From Chrysemys picta bellii (taxonomy: Eukaryota; Chordata; Testudines; Emydidae), in NCBI RefSeq assembly GCF_011386835.1, contig NC_088800.1, positions 85,190,981-85,254,980 on the forward strand: DNA of 64,000 nucleotides, written 5' to 3'. A program made the position numbers and the translations under genes. The notes beneath the pieces were generated by a model. That model was not told where the DNA came from and did no database searches. It was given only the letters and a program-made list of their open reading frames with translations. Below, one piece after another: positions 24,795 through 37,741 of this stretch. The first letter of the stretch is position 1, and each line of letters starts with the position of its first letter.

Positions 24795-24955
24795 ACCTAT
24801 AACAACACCTCGCTCTTCTATAGAGCTCCTTAGCAGTAGCTTTCAGAGTGCTTCACAATCTCTAACGATCACATAGATTCAGCAGGATCTGGATTCAACC
24901 CCAGGGCTTCCCAAATCCCATGCTGGCGTTCTAGCCACTGGGCCATCCTTTCTCC
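24795..24955 (-). repeat. MIR-like SINE fragment
   Basis: TTCAGAGTGCTTCACAATC followed by GGATCTGGATTCAACCCCAG and a CTAGCCACTGGGCCATCCT-like segment matches the minus-strand layout of MIR-type elements. Diverged copy. Confidence 0.5.
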
Positions 24956-26185
24956 CTAGAGGAGTAAAGTGCCAGCGTCCCCTGAGCCGTTTGATCCGGC
25001 GCTGTCCCTTGTTTAATTTTCTTTTCAGATCTACTCATTGCTCCATTTCTCTTGACAAAAGTGAGGGGAGAAAAAACAGAAAAAATTAATAAGAGAATCG
25101 ATGGTCCCTCTCGTGCCGAGACTGTGTAGAAATGAAATCGCATTCAGGCTAATGGCCCTAATTAAAGACATTATTACACAGAGGAAATAAGGAGGAACCA
25201 GCGATTAGTGGCAGTGTTTCCTACCCTCGTTAAATTGTCCATTCGCCTGGTTTGCTTGTGAATGAGGGTTTCGAAGGCCCGTTCAAAACCACCCCCATGA
25301 CTGGCCCGGGGAGACGCTGTGTAGGAAGTGGCCTGCAAGTGCGGCTGTGTCATGAGAGTGCAGTAGATTTGGGTGAGAGGTCTCCATCCAGAGAGGATGT
25401 GTGAGGGAGCACACACAGGCATTAGCATCTCCTTGGGGTGTGTGATCTAGTTCAGAGCCCCGCGTGATGGCGGGGTGGGACACGATCCCGAGGTCCTGGC
25501 CATTGGTGGTTGCACTGCCACTGTCGGGTGTACGTGCTTCTCCCCTCCTCCATTTATCGGACTGGGAGCAAGTGGGGTGGGGTCTAGGTCAGCCCCCTGA
25601 TGGAGCGGGAGATCTTCAGCTCTAATAACAGAGACACAAACCGAGGGGAATAGCCACCCCTTCACCGTCCCTGCTGCCCTGTCCTCTCCTGCTTGCCCAA
25701 AACTAAGCTCCCTGCCCTCAGTAGCAAAGACCCCAACGGCAGAGTTTGCCTCTTTGCTGTTTCCCAGGTTTTTGTTTTCTAAAATCCCCAGCTCCTCAAT
25801 ATTCATGGTTTTAAAAAAGAAACGTGGGTCGCATTCTTCCCCACAGCTTGACCCCGCCCTTAGATCTGGGAGCGCTGTCTCTTTGAACTAGCGAGGAGTG
25901 TTGTTTGTTTTGAGTGGCCCTGCACATCTCTGACACGCTTTGGCTTCTGTAATATCTGGGAGAAATATTCCAGAGACTCCCTTGATAACGCCAGCCTTGT
26001 CAGGGAGGCGGTCAGGTCTTTTTATCCTGTCAGGTCTTTATTTCCAGCTTTGAGAGCTGACAAAACCTTTTGAAAGTCAGGTTCCTTGTTTTCCTCAAGT
26101 ATTGCTGGACGAGATGCAGCTTAACCACTTCCACGCATTCAGAACTCCCTTCCCTGGAAGCAGAAGACTTTCTATTGGGAGGGGG
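24956..26185. other. No gene recognised
   Basis: Unique-looking sequence upstream of the CR1 copy. No supported feature. Confidence 0.4.
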
Positions 26186-27100
26186 GATGGCGGTGAAAAA
26201 AGCCAATGCTGTCTTGGGATGCATTAGGCGAGGTATATCTAGTAGGGATAAGGAGGTCCTGCTTCCGTTGTACAAGGCGCTGGTGAGACCTCATTTGGAG
26301 TACTGTGTGCAGTTCTGGTCTCCCATGTTTAAAAAAGATGAACTCAGACTGGAACGGGTGCAGAGAAGGGCGACTAGGATGATCAGAGGAATGGAAAACC
26401 TGACGTATGAAAGGAGACTTGAGGAGCTTGGGTTGTTTAGTCTGACAAAGCGAAGGCTGAGGGGGGATATGATTGCTATCTTTAAATATATTAGAGGGAT
26501 CAATACAAGGGAGGGAGAGGAATTATTCCAGCTTAGTACTAATGTGGACACGAGAACGAATGGATATAAACTGGCCGTGGGGAAGTTCAGGCTTGAAATT
26601 AGACGAAGGTTTCTGACCGTCAGAGGGGTGAAATATTGGAACGGCCTTCCGAGGGAAACGGTGGGGGCGACGGACCTGTCTGGCTTTAAGATTAAGTTAG
26701 ATAAGTTTATGGAGGGAATGGTTTAATGGTAAAACATATTAGCCAAGGAATACCAAGCAATGGTAGGTAAACAGTATAATGGCTAACGGGGTCGGGCTGG
26801 AGACTCTTGCCTATATGCTCAGGGTCTTGCTGATCGCCATATTTGGGGTCGGGAAGGAATTTTCCTCCAGGGTAGATTGGCTGAGCCTCTGGAGGTTTTT
26901 CGCCTTCCTCCGCAGCATGGGGCAGGGATCTCTAGCAGGAGGGTCTCTGCCGATTGAAGTCACTAAAACACAGGATTGGGGACTTCAACAGCAGAGTCCA
27001 GGGAAGGGGTAGGGACGGTTTTGTGGCCTGCAGCATGCAGGGGGTCAGACCAGATGATCATAATGGTCCCTTCTGACCTTAAAGTCTATGAGTCTATGAG
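26186..27100 (+). mobile_element. CR1 LINE, 5'-truncated, ORF2 C-terminus and 3' tail
   Basis: An open + strand frame to 26726 encodes the CR1 ORF2 C-terminal region: VKKANAVLGCIRRG, LPLYKALVRPHLEYCVQFW, KRRLRGDMIAIFKYIRG and a terminal KLDKFMEGMV. It is followed by a typical 3' region with GGTCAGACCAGATGATCATA, TGGTCCCTTCTGACCTTAAA and a terminal repeated TCTATGAG. The reverse-transcriptase catalytic part is absent, so the copy is a 5' truncation. The frame is still open for about 180 codons, suggesting moderate age. Confidence 0.93.
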
Positions 27101-30100
27101 ACTCTCGAGCCAGTCCTTTGAAGGGGGCGCCTAAGCGTAAAACAACTAGATTTGGGGAGCTCGTGCCCCTCGGCTATTCTCCCACCGATGTGCTTGAGGA
27201 GCTGATGGTGTTAGCCCAGCAGCCCGACCTGAGTCAGTGGATGCAGGCTCTGAGACTCCCTGCAGTGTAGATGTATCCTGAGTGTCTGAATGAAACACTG
27301 AACAAGCATCGTTAACGTGCCCATTAAGAAGACCAGCCCCGAGTGTCTGTGCTCATTCTTCCCAATCCTGGGCCAGCCACAACAGAGGACCCCGAAGTGC
27401 TTCCAGTGTAAATCATTCACGTTTTCTCTCCACTCCAGACTCCCCTCATCACACAGCACTTCTCCTCCGCTGGCCTGCCCCTGGCAATCACAGAGCAAGG
27501 CGCGGTTCTCCTGTGTGAAGTGGCGTGTCTTGGGCGCACATCTTGTAGTTATAATTAAAAAAAAAAGAACCCACCACCAGCCAAATGTTGTAATTGATTA
27601 AATGACTCTTCCACCCCACCCCACCCCAGGACATTTCAGGGGTCCAGGGAGAAGGAGGGCTGGCTGTCATGTGTAAAAACAGGACTGTTCCAACCAAACC
27701 GGCACGTTACGTTACATTTGACATCACTGGCGTCTCAGTAGACTTGAGAAAGGCCACACAGGAAGGCTGTGGCCAGTGTTGAACCTGGTTCTGCCATGGC
27801 CCAGGCTAGCACTCAACAACGGGACCAGGCGTCCCTTCCGCCTGCTTCTGATAAAGGTGCTTGTCCATTGACTTCAATAGAACCTGTCATGTGCTTAAAG
27901 TTACACATGTGCTTTGCTGGACAGGGGCTGTAATCTGTTTGCCCATCTCAGAGGGAGGCACTGTGCGTGTTTCCCAACCATCACACTCTGGCTAAGTGGG
28001 TTCCCTTTGAAAATCTGTAATCCCTCCACAGCCCCTGTGTTACTGGTGAAATCTTCCCCGCATCCTTTTGTCCTATAGGCATGTTAGCTGGGCTAATTAA
28101 TTTAACAAATCCAGTTAGGCCAGGAAAGCACATTAAGGATGAAAAGTACTGTGGAAACGTTGACAAATCTTCTTCTTCTTCAAGGGTTTTTACCCGTTTT
28201 CTGCTAAGCAGAGCTGGGTGAAAGGGGCAGGTTTAGCATGTTTTGTAGAAATCTCCATTGTTTCGCTCTGTCGTTTCCTGGCTCAGAACTGTCGCTTCGT
28301 GCAAAATTCCACTCTCTGATCTGAAAGGTTTGCTTGTCTGTAGAGTGAATCCATTTAATCTGAAAGGAACCAGAGAAATCCAGGCCAAGGACATCTCTGT
28401 GCCGGTGCGTTTGCTCTTCTCCAAGCGGAAGGATTCCCACCTCCAGCAAACACAGGCTAATCTTTGCTCTTCCTTCAGGTTTCCTAGAGCAGCGTGTTCA
28501 CACTCGCTGCAGCTTTGGTAAACCCATCAAGGCCCCTTCCGTTGGGACAAATTGGGCACAGCGGCTGAGCCCCTCTTCCCAGCGCTTGGGATGAAATGTT
28601 TCTCCCACCCTCCCCCGGAAAGCTCTGATTGGAAGTGACACAGCCATTAAAAGCAATCCATGTGTAGCCCCCCACGCAGGATTTTTTTTGGGCTGGTTGA
28701 GAAGGAGCATAGTGTAGCGACAACATTGTGCAGCCAGCCTGAGAGCGACGTGGAGCTGCAGGCTTGTTAGAGCCGTTCTGCAACGACTCGCCCCGGCCGC
28801 AGTTAATGTCCTGGAGACGGCGGAGCCTCTCGGTAGCCGCCTTTCTTTGGCTTGCGTCTGGAACCCTGCTGCAGTTCAGCTCCTGCGGTGTTTAGTGGCG
28901 GAATAGGGGGTTTCCTGGTAAAACGTCAGCCCAGTGAATTCCATCTCCCCTGCCTGCGTTCCCACTTCACCTAGTCTCTGTGTTCTCGCCTGCAAAATGG
29001 GGTTAACGGTACTCGCCTGCCTCCAGGGGCCCCTTGGCTTGCGCAGCCTCTTGTGACTACACGGGTGAGCTGAGTCTCATCAGCATCACAGGCTTGTCCT
29101 GGAGTTTTACAGCTTGTCCAAGTGGAGCTAGTGCTGCCCTTCTAGTGCCCGTGTGCCAAGCGCCCTCCTTTAGACCCCGCTGCTCTAGCCCTGCCTCGCT
29201 TCCTCTCTGCAGCAGCAGGGTGTCCCGGCCGCCTGGCCGCTCAGTTGTCGGGGATGTGGCTTGGACGCTCCTGGGGCGGGGACCTGGCCTTCAGACGGGT
29301 TTGGTCAAATGCCGCAGGCTCTGTCGCTGGTCATAAAGTAACAGGCCCAGAATAGTTCTGCACTGTTCATGGTTAAAGCCCCCACGTCCTGCTTAGAAAT
29401 AATGCCCTCGCCAAGCAGCGACTTCCGTTACCTTGTCTCCCTCCGCAGCAGCTTTGCTGGCGCGTCAGTGACATGGGGGGAAAGAGCTTTGCTCCCAAAC
29501 AGTTTTGCAAACATGGTAACTTCTCACCACTCGAAAGCACGCTACAGAAGGGGCAATCCAGCTGCAGTTCACTCCCTCAGCCGCTGGGCCAGAGAAACCA
29601 GTCTCGGGGCAGCATCTCTTCATTCTGCTCCTCACCCCTTAGGGGAAAGATCCTGTCTCCAGCCCAGCCCAGGGACATTTCTGCTGAGTAAGTCGGGCCT
29701 GCTTCATTGGCTTCTATTGCTCAACAGGCTACAGACTTGGCTTTAGGCTGGGTCCATTGTGGACTCATTCAGAGATTTTAATTAAGGCCAGAAGGTACCA
29801 TTAAGCCTGCATAACGTAGGCCAGAGGGGAGAGAGGATGCTGACGTGAATCTAAAGGTTGCTGGGAAGATTCCAAGATCTCAGTACCTCTCCCGTGTCTG
29901 CTACCTGGCTACAAAGACCTGGGGGACCTCACCTGTGGTCTTCATAAACTCTGCCCTGTGGTGGCTGGCCAGCCATGGAATAGACTCTGGGCTGCATGGT
30001 CGAGCCCAAAGATGGCTAAAATTTTAATTATTCTGTTCGAGTACGCCGTTAGCTCTCAGCCTAATGAACTGCAGCCAAACCCTGAGACTCTCCTCTCAGC

Positions 30101-32269
30101 TGATTGTGTTGAATACTTGAGAAAAAACCTTTTTGATGGAGGTGGCAAATTGATTGCTGGGGTGGGGGTGGGGGGGTGTAAAACCAAGCTCCGCCTGCAA
30201 AGGAGTTTGACAGGCAGGACTAAATTCCTCCTCAGAAGAATCCATTGTTTCGAACGCAGCGTAATGTTGCATCTCCCCAGCGCTGGAATTACACCGCTTC
30301 CCTCTTTCCCCAAGGTTTAGCATCCACACACGCAGCCCATTTGTAGCCTGCAGAATTGGCGCTGACTCTAAATCATAATTTTGTGCTTCAATTGTTGTGT
30401 TCCAATTAAAGACACTTGATTCAGGAGCTCCCTCGGAGAGTTAATCACTTGGCATTTCCTGTCGCCTTTTCAAAGTTCCTTGACACAAAGTGATACCTTG
30501 GCCCAGTCCCTTAAATCAGCGATTCTCAGACTTTCAGGCCTAGCGTACCTCCTCCAAAGCTCAGCAGGCCTTGGTGCCCCACCTCTGTCCCTGTGATCAC
30601 TGGATTTTGAATGAATTGCAGGCAGTGGCACAGCTTGAGAACGGCTGCCGTACGCAGTAGGGTAGCTGTGTGCGTTGTTGGGTTCGGTGCACGATGACTT
30701 TAGCAGCCTGTTGTATTTTGCGCACACAAAACTCAGTGACCATCTCTCTGAGAAAGGGGGTCAGTGTTGCATTTAATGGCACCTTGCCTTGTGCCGTCTC
30801 TCTCTGCGTCCGGGGGTCGTCGCTCGTGCTGTGAGTGTTGCAGACTTGGCAGCTGACAACCTGATGTATCTGCCCTTGCATTTGAGTCACACTCTCTAAC
30901 TGCTCCGGTCAACCAGTCTCTCCGGGTCACACCCTGACCCTGGTGATAATGAGGCTGTCGGATTCAGACAAGCGTGGCATCAGGTTCCCGTCCGTTCCTC
31001 TCCCGCCTGTCAGCACGCGGCTCGGGGAGCGCGTTGGCTGGGCGCCGTATGATTACCGGGCCTTTCCCTTCCCACCAGGGCAATTAACCGATTCATTAAA
31101 ACCGCTGCTGTACTCTAGACCTTGAATGTACAAGTAGCAGTGCCCGAGGGAGCGAATCGTAAATTTGTGCTGGTGAAAGGGGCTGCATTAGCTGCCCCCC
31201 CCTGGCCCCCACTCTCCCCCCAGGTTGAAGGGTTCAGTGTAGCTGAATGCTGAGTGTCTCCCCCACAGCTCCCTGCTAGCGTGTCTCGGCCCTGCACGGC
31301 ATCTCCGTGGCCCACTCGCTCTGTGGCCGGCCCACTGAGGGGAGAGGGATTGGCAAAGGGGGAGCCTGCTACGTCCCACTCCACGCACTCAGGAAAGGGA
31401 GTCAGTGATTGGGTGAGCTGGGACCCAGGGACTGGAGGACCAGCCGACCTACAGGAGGAAAAGAGAGCTATCAGCCCGGAGAGGCTGGCACAGATCACTT
31501 CAGCCTGGGGTTTCCAGGGTGCAACAGACAAAGAAAGGGCTTTGAGTAGAAAGGCTGGGTGCGAACGGGCACAGGGCCTGCTCTCTGCTCCCCAGACAGA
31601 CACGCCATCGGCCCCAGCTCTTGGAGTTTGGAAGCCTTTGCCTGCTAGGGCCCCATGACATGGATGGGTGACCTCTGGGGAGCCCCTAGCGCGCGTGTGG
31701 GAACTTCAGGGGCTGTGTTTCTGGGGCAGGCTTTGAGCGTAGGGAGAAGGGTGCTTGTTCGCAGGAGCTGGCGGGTAACGTGTAACTGCTGGCAATGCAC
31801 CGGCGTAGCCCTGGGAGAAAGAACGACACGCGGGCGCTGGCCGTCTGGGGAGATCAGGGTAAGGCAGAGAGCTGGCCAGAGGGGCGTGTGACGTGGGCCC
31901 CTGCCCGGAGACAGGTGATGGCAGGAGAGCTGGCTGGGGCAGACCCCGGAGTGTCGCTGACACTGGGACAGGGGCCGTGGCTGCTGGTTCGGGTTTCCCG
32001 GGGTGGCTGGCCTTGGGGCAGTGCTGTATTAAGCCCCGTATGCTGACTGACTCCAGCAGGGGAAGGGGGGTGAGTGTCCGGCAGTGCAGCTGGCTGTTGT
32101 GTGCTGGGAGCGGACTGATGCTCTTTCCCCACTCGGCTCTGTCAGGCCCGGCAGGACAGTCACAGGGTGATTCCTGCCCAGTGCGTTCTCTGCGAGGTCT
32201 TCCATGTCTCCGGCTCCATCTAGTGTCCAAAAGAGCATTGCTCATCATACGAGCCAGGGGCCCCATAAG
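27101..32269. other. No gene recognised; minor decayed repeats
   Basis: No splice-bounded coding block was found. A TTGACTTCAATAG phrase near 27870 and a decayed repeat-like block at 30505-30660 (GATTCTCAGACTTTCAGG onward) are probably old transposon remnants. The segment 30330-30450 is AT-rich and repeat-free. From about 31100 to 32200 the sequence is GC-rich, with overlapping chance frames on both strands. Confidence 0.4.
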
Positions 32270-33142
32270 CAGTGGTCTCCAACCCTTTTACGCCCAAGAT
32301 CACTGTTTGAATGTAAGGGCGACCCAGGATCTATCCTGCCCCTTCCCTGAGGCCCTGTCCCACTCACTCCATCCCCCCTTTCTCCATCGCTTGCTCTCCC
32401 CCATCCTCGTTCACTTTCACCAGGCTGGGGCAGGGAGTTGGGTTCGGGAGGGGAGTGCAGGCTCTGGGCTGGGGCAGGGGGGTTCGCAGTGTGGGAGGGG
32501 GCTCTGGGCTGAGCCTGGGGCAAGGGGTTGGGGTGCAGGAGGGGGCTCAGGATTGGGGTAGAGTGTTGGGGTGCAGGAGGGGGTACGGGGTGCTGGCTCC
32601 GGGAGGGGGCTCAAGGCCAGGGCTAGGGGTGCAGGAGGGGCTAAGGGGTGCTGGCCCTGGGAGGGGGCTTAGGGCTGGGGCTTGGGGTGCAGGAGGGGCT
32701 ATGGGGTGCTGGCTCTGGGAGGGGGCTTAGGGCCGGGGCTTGGGGTGCAGGAGGGGCTATGGGGTGCTGGCTCTGGAGGGGGCTCAAGGCCAGGGCTAGG
32801 GGTGCAGGAGGGGCTAAGGGGTGCTGGCCCTGGGAGGGGGCTTAGGGCTGGGGGTGCAGGAGGGGCTATGGGGTGCTGGCTCTGGGAGGGGGCTCAGGGC
32901 TGGGGCTTGGGGTGCAGGAGGGGCTATGGGGTGCTGGCTCTGGGAGGGGGCTCAAGGCCAGGGCTAGGGGTGCAGGAGGGGCTAAGGGGTGCTGGCCCTG
33001 GGAGGGGGCTTAGGGCTGGGGATGCAGGAGGGGCTATGGGGTGCTGGCTCTGGGAGGGGGCTCAGGGCTGGGGATGCAGGAGGGGCTATGGGGTGCTGGC
33101 TCTGGGAGGGGGCTCAGGGCTGGGGCTTGGGGTGCAGGAGTT
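32270..33142. repeat. hAT-like end followed by GC-rich minisatellite
   Basis: CAGTGGTCTCCAACCC at 32270 resembles a hAT-type terminus. From about 32430 to 33142 the sequence becomes a tandem array of roughly 50-60-bp units built from GGGGTGCAGGAGGGGCTATG, GGGTGCTGGCTCTGGGAGGG and GGCTCAGGGCTGGGGCTT, with small variants between units. Open frames across the array are artefacts of a repeat with few stops. The right terminus of the presumed element was not found. Confidence 0.85.
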
Positions 33143-36100
33143 GCTTTAGAATCTGAAAAGGAAAATAGCGACAGCACTCCAGTGGCCAGTGGCGCTCTCT
33201 GGCTAGATTTCGCATTTCACTTTCCATGCACCTCTTCTTGTCCAGGCCTGCAGCAGTGACCTCCGAGGGGTCCCTGGGCTCTGGAACATACGGGGTGGGG
33301 GATTGGCTGTGAGCCCAAGTGATCTGGCTGAGCCTGGCATCACGGAGCTTCAGAACGCTTACCGGAGCCAGTGTGCTGAGCAATGCACCTTTGTGACCTC
33401 TCCTCAGCCGTCCAGAGAACAGAAGAGGGAGTCCTGTCGTCCACTGGCAAGTCTCCCTTGGGTGGTTCTGGTTCCCTGTAGTGTTGATGAGGGGGAGAGT
33501 CACCGGAGGTGGGATCAGACTGTGTGCGGGGCCCCTCCAGTGGTAAGGTTGCAAGTGCGAGTCAGCCCCAGAGCCGGGCGCTGTATTCTTGTGCTGGTCT
33601 TTTCCTTTAAGGGCGTTCGTCTGGGTTTGTCTTCCAGATCCGACCCTAAACCATCCCTGAAAGGACAGTTAATACCGTCTGTCAGCCTGCCAACCTGGAG
33701 CTTCCCCTAGAAGACTCCCTCCAGCTAGAGGGGAAAGGAGTAAGGGGTTTGGATACCATTGCAAAGGCTGGGGTTGTTTTTCCTTTGTTTTCTGGATGGT
33801 TAAAAAGATGTTCAGGGTGGTTGTTGCGATGATAACCCTGAGCCACACGGACCGGGTTCAGGCTGTAATAGCGAGCACGGGTTTCATTAACATTGGGTCC
33901 ATAAGACACCCCCCATGTCCACCCAGCGCAAGGCCTAGCATGGCTCCTTGGAGCACTCTGCTGTTAGCCTCTTCCCTAGCTAGAATTCACCATGGATTCC
34001 TGCCCTGTGCCTGTGCTCCCGTTTCTGATCCTCAAACGCTCTTTGCCTCTTACCCGTTAATACATCATTTCTTCGCCGGCGAGTCGGGGGCGGCGGCTCC
34101 GTCAAAGGCCTTTTTGAAAGTCATTTCAAACGTGAACCCTCCACAGCTCAGCAAGGGAAGAGTTGGAGGGGTCGGGCTCTGGGACAGCTCCTGTGTGGAA
34201 GAAGTGAGAGGTCGCACCGAAGTCTCCAGAATGAAAGCCGCAGCTCTCCTTCCCTGCGGCTGCCTCCCCTGCTGGAGTCTCTCATTGGCCGCACTCAGGG
34301 CTTGCTTGGCAGTAAAGGACAGACAGAGTAGTTGAGGCTGCTGGATACAGACAGACCCTGTGGTTGACTCTGGCTCCAAGACTGATGGACACACCCTAGG
34401 ATCACCCTACAGCGTCTCCCTCGCTCTTGGCCTGGATTAAGCAGCCTTGGAACGCCCTATTGACTATTCCACACCACCTGCTGGGAAATGTGTGCTGCTG
34501 CTGGCCCAGTAACCCCAAGGAGGACAGCAGCGGTAGCATGGGGAGGCTAGACTCTCCGGTGCTTTGTGAAGGGAGCACCTCCGAACGCACCAGCACAGTG
34601 GCTCAGCTTTGCAGCCCGTGCGCGGAGCATTGAGAAGGCGCATGCGCTTGAGAAGGGCAGGGTCGCATCTGCTTCACTGCTCAAGTCAATCAGTAAATGA
34701 CGAGAGTGTTGTCTTTAGCGCATGCGGGGAAGTTGGCATGTTGTGTTCCTTGCACCAAATCCCCTGACTTGTCTGTTTAACCTAAAAAATGGAATCAGAC
34801 TTCACAGACTAATGACACAGGGAGGAGGGTCTACCGGTCTGTTTATCGTATAAATTGTTTTGGGGGCCCTGAAACAGGCATTGTTAGAGGGGACGGAGTG
34901 CATCATGCCACACAGCATTAGAAAGAGAGGCTCCCAGCCTATTACCATGGAAGATGCAAGTTGTATGGCGGATCTGGACAATTATGCCAAGCAGACAGAG
35001 AGCCGCTCCCCATCCTGTTGGACAACGTGGGCTCGCCCTCCGAGATCAGACTGAATTCTCAACAGTGCTGCGTGGTGCGGGCTGCCAGCCTCCATGCCGA
35101 TAGGAAGAATGAGAATCCCAGGTTGAATCCACCAAGACAACCACTGTCTGCTGAGGCCAGTGAAGGCAGTGCTGGGGCGTGGCGTGTCTGACCCACACGT
35201 AGCCTTCCCTGACTTATCGCTTTGAGAGAAAAATCCGATCGTTCTGGACAAACGTCCCATTTCAATATTGGTTTCTCACCATGGTCTTGACCCTGCACAC
35301 TTCACTCACCCGAGTACTCTCACTGAGCGCCTTGGCTGAGTGGGTTCCTGCTGTCCAGCCCGTTATTGATTCGTGACTGGAACGCGAGTCGGGTGTCCCT
35401 TGAATACCGGCGCGTTGGGCTAGGGACTAACGCTTACATTCTTGTTTACGTTTCTTTAACAACTCCTAGAAACGGAAGCATTTTCGGGATTTGTTTTTTC
35501 TTTTTAAATCTGAATGTCAGGCATGAAACCAGAACAACCAGCTCCCATTAATCAGTTCTGCTCTTGGTCAGCTAAGGGGGTTACAGCTCCAGCCCCCGTC
35601 AGGACAAGACCCTTGTTGTTTGTTATTTCTCCCCATATTTCCTAGTGCACCATTGGCCTTTCATGCCATCGGAGAACCATCCGGAGCTCTCCCCTCCAGA
35701 GGTTTGACTCGGACCTGGAAAGCAAGGCAAGGCAGCACTGATAAGAAGTCCAGATGATCAAAAACGCCAACTCCTCAAGGAAAACAAAAAAATCTGATTA
35801 TAGGCCCCTTCTCGGAGGGAAAATGACTCTAATGCCAGCCCAGCCTTTCAGAATGAAGTGAGATAAACCCTGGTTATCGACTGTACCCAGCGAGGGCCTC
35901 TGGGACAGGCTATTAAGAGCTTTAGGGATTTTAAACAACAGTGGAGCAAATGCATTTCCGAAACAGCTGCATCAGGCAGTGCTGGGCTAATAATAATGTG
36001 TTGATGCTCCCGCGGTCTCCAGGCCTTATTGGAGAGTGATGGGCACACGCTGGGAGGAATCACTTATTGAAGCGTGGTCTGGGAGAGAGACACTTCAAAC

Positions 36101-36684
36101 AAGATCTGAAATTAAGGTCTGCGAGAAAATTAGAGGCCTTGAGGGTTGTTGTTTTTTTTTTTTTTCTTTTTGATTTGGATGGTGACTTTTTTTCCCCTAA
36201 CAAAGCTGTATTCATGGGTGCAAGACGTTAATTTCAGCCTTTTAAAAAAAAGCACGCGAAGAACAGCAGGGTGATAAGCATCTGACTTAAATGGCCATCA
36301 AGGTAGAAATTTAGTTTTAAAAAGGGGCAATTCTTCTTAAGTGGCTAGTTGTGAGTGACTGTTGTCGGACTGCATCAGAGGCAGGCTCAGAGAAGCAGTC
36401 GTCTTGGCGTTAGGGCTGCACCCAGGGCAGGAACAACCTGCCAGAGACTGAACTCACTAATCTTTAGTAGGTTCTGTTAATACATCAGTGAAGTGCCCCA
36501 CTCCGCTGGGAATCAGCAGCCATCGGGAATCCAGCCCAGCTGCTCTGCCCTCTCCTTAACCGAGTTTGGAGCAAAGGTCATAGAGAGACTAGCCTGGTAC
36601 AGGGCTGAGCGGGACCATGACATGCAGAGAGGTATGAGTCCCGGCCTGCCAGGGCCAGCTGTCTGAAGGCACAGTTGCCCAATG
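33143..36684. other. No gene recognised
   Basis: Unique-looking sequence with short chance frames on both strands and a T-rich tract near 36150-36170. No exon with conserved content or consistent splice sites was found. Confidence 0.4.
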
Positions 36685-36775
36685 GTCAGCACAGGGGCTT
36701 GTGAGTCAGGACTCCTGGGTTCTGTTCCTGGCTGTGATGCTGCCCGTGTGTGAGATCTTGGGCAAGTCAGACAGG
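36685..36775 (+). repeat. MIR-like SINE fragment
   Basis: GTCAGGACTCCTGGGTTCTG, then GATCTTGGGCAAGTCAG, matches the tRNA-derived body and the conserved core of MIR in the + orientation. Confidence 0.6.
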
Positions 36776-36915
36776 ACAGTGATGAGGGCGACAGAAGTAC
36801 TTAGCTAGCAAGTGCCTGTACTCGGCTACTGTCGGACACATAGGTAACACTGGCACAGGTAGGCGCGGCGCTTGAGGTGCCTGGGATGGAAGGTGCCCTG
36901 TATGTGACCCACTCC

Positions 36916-37249
36916 CAGAGGTGCTGGAACAATTTTTACAGTGCGGGTGCTGAAGGCGGAAACCACGTATTTGGGCTGTTAGTACTACAGGGGAGTCGCA
37001 TCTTACGCGGGGGTTAGGTTCTAAAGTCAGCACGTAAGGCGAAAATCGCGTCTAGTCAAACGCTCCTGGAGTGGAATGGCGGGCGGAATCGCCCGCACTA
37101 CAGGTACAGTATTGAAATTGTTATTTTTCTCTTTTTTGTTTTGTTTTGCTGAGCGCGTATAGTTAAAATCACAAGTTAAATGCGCCTGTGATGCGACTCC
37201 ACTGTACTTCACACCAGGGGGTGCAGCAGCCCCCTACTTCCAGCCCCTG
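36916..37249. mobile_element. hAT-like miniature element hosting a nested insertion
   Basis: The left end is CAGAGGTGCTGGAACAA; the reverse complement of the right end is CAGGGGCTGGAAGTAGG, similar apart from one missing base. The element is interrupted at 36986-37206 by a second TIR element. No clear 8-bp duplication flanks it. Confidence 0.6.
36988..37204. mobile_element. Mariner-like miniature element, TA target site
   Basis: The left TIR CAGGGGAGTCGCATC and the reverse complement of the right end, CAGTGGAGTCGCATC, match at 14 of 15 positions. TA dinucleotides flank both ends (36986-36987 and 37205-37206), the target duplication of Tc1/mariner elements. The 217-bp interior has no transposase. 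It lies inside the hAT-like element 36916-37249, so it is the younger insertion. Confidence 0.85.
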
Positions 37250-37561
37250 CGCCCCCGGCTGCTGTGGCCTTATCCAGTCGGCATGCAGAGGAGGAGAGGC
37301 TCCTGGGGAGGAGGGTGAAGGCTGCCCTCCGTACCCCTGAGAGAGAGGAGGCAGGAGGAGGCAGCTACTCTTTGCAAGCCCTCTCCCGAGGGCCGTTACC
37401 CGTAACAGGACGCTGGCTGCATCGCAGAAGGGTTGTATGAGCTCTGCCATTTCCCTCTGCAAATCCTTTAGGGGCGACGGCATTGGAAATCCTGCTCCAA
37501 TCACTCATTTCACCTCTTAAACAAACCAACCGCAAAGCCACCTCCTCCATGGGTTATTGCT
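37250..37561. other. No gene recognised
   Basis: Short GC-rich spacer between the hAT-like element and the CR1 copy. Confidence 0.4.
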
Positions 37562-37741
37562 GGGAAATGCAACTAGATGGAGCTATTCTAACAGGTTGGA
37601 AAACTGTTCCCAGAGAGTAGTTATCAGTGGTTCACAGTCAAGCTGGAAGGGCATATCGAGTGGGGTCCCGCAGGGATCAGTTCTGGGTCTGGTTCTGTTC
37701 AATATTTTCATCAGTGATTTAGATAATGCCATGGAGAGTAC
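37562..37741 (+). mobile_element. CR1 LINE, left part, split by an LTR element
   Basis: The + strand frame contains SQRVVISGSQSSWKG and SSGVPQGSVLGLVLFNIFIS, the conserved CR1 reverse-transcriptase block before the catalytic aspartates. It stops at the AGTAC target duplication (37737-37741) of the inserted retrotransposon and resumes at 41803. The copy is 5'-truncated at about 37562. Confidence 0.92.
37737..37741. repeat. Target-site duplication AGTAC (left)
   Basis: AGTAC immediately precedes the left LTR and is repeated at 41798-41802 right after the right LTR. A 5-bp duplication fits integrase-mediated insertion of a Ty3/gypsy element. Confidence 0.95.

Noticed and set aside
26070..26726. 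218-codon open frame that could be taken as a host protein
   Set aside because: Its content is the C-terminus of CR1 ORF2, and the characteristic CR1 3' tail follows. It is a LINE fragment.
31893..32561. 222-codon + strand open frame
   Set aside because: It runs from GC-rich sequence into the hAT-like end and minisatellite at 32270 onward, with low-complexity G/W/A-rich translation. Not a gene.
32682..33149. Glycine-rich repetitive protein frame
   Set aside because: It is the translation of a GC-rich minisatellite whose units lack stops in some frames.
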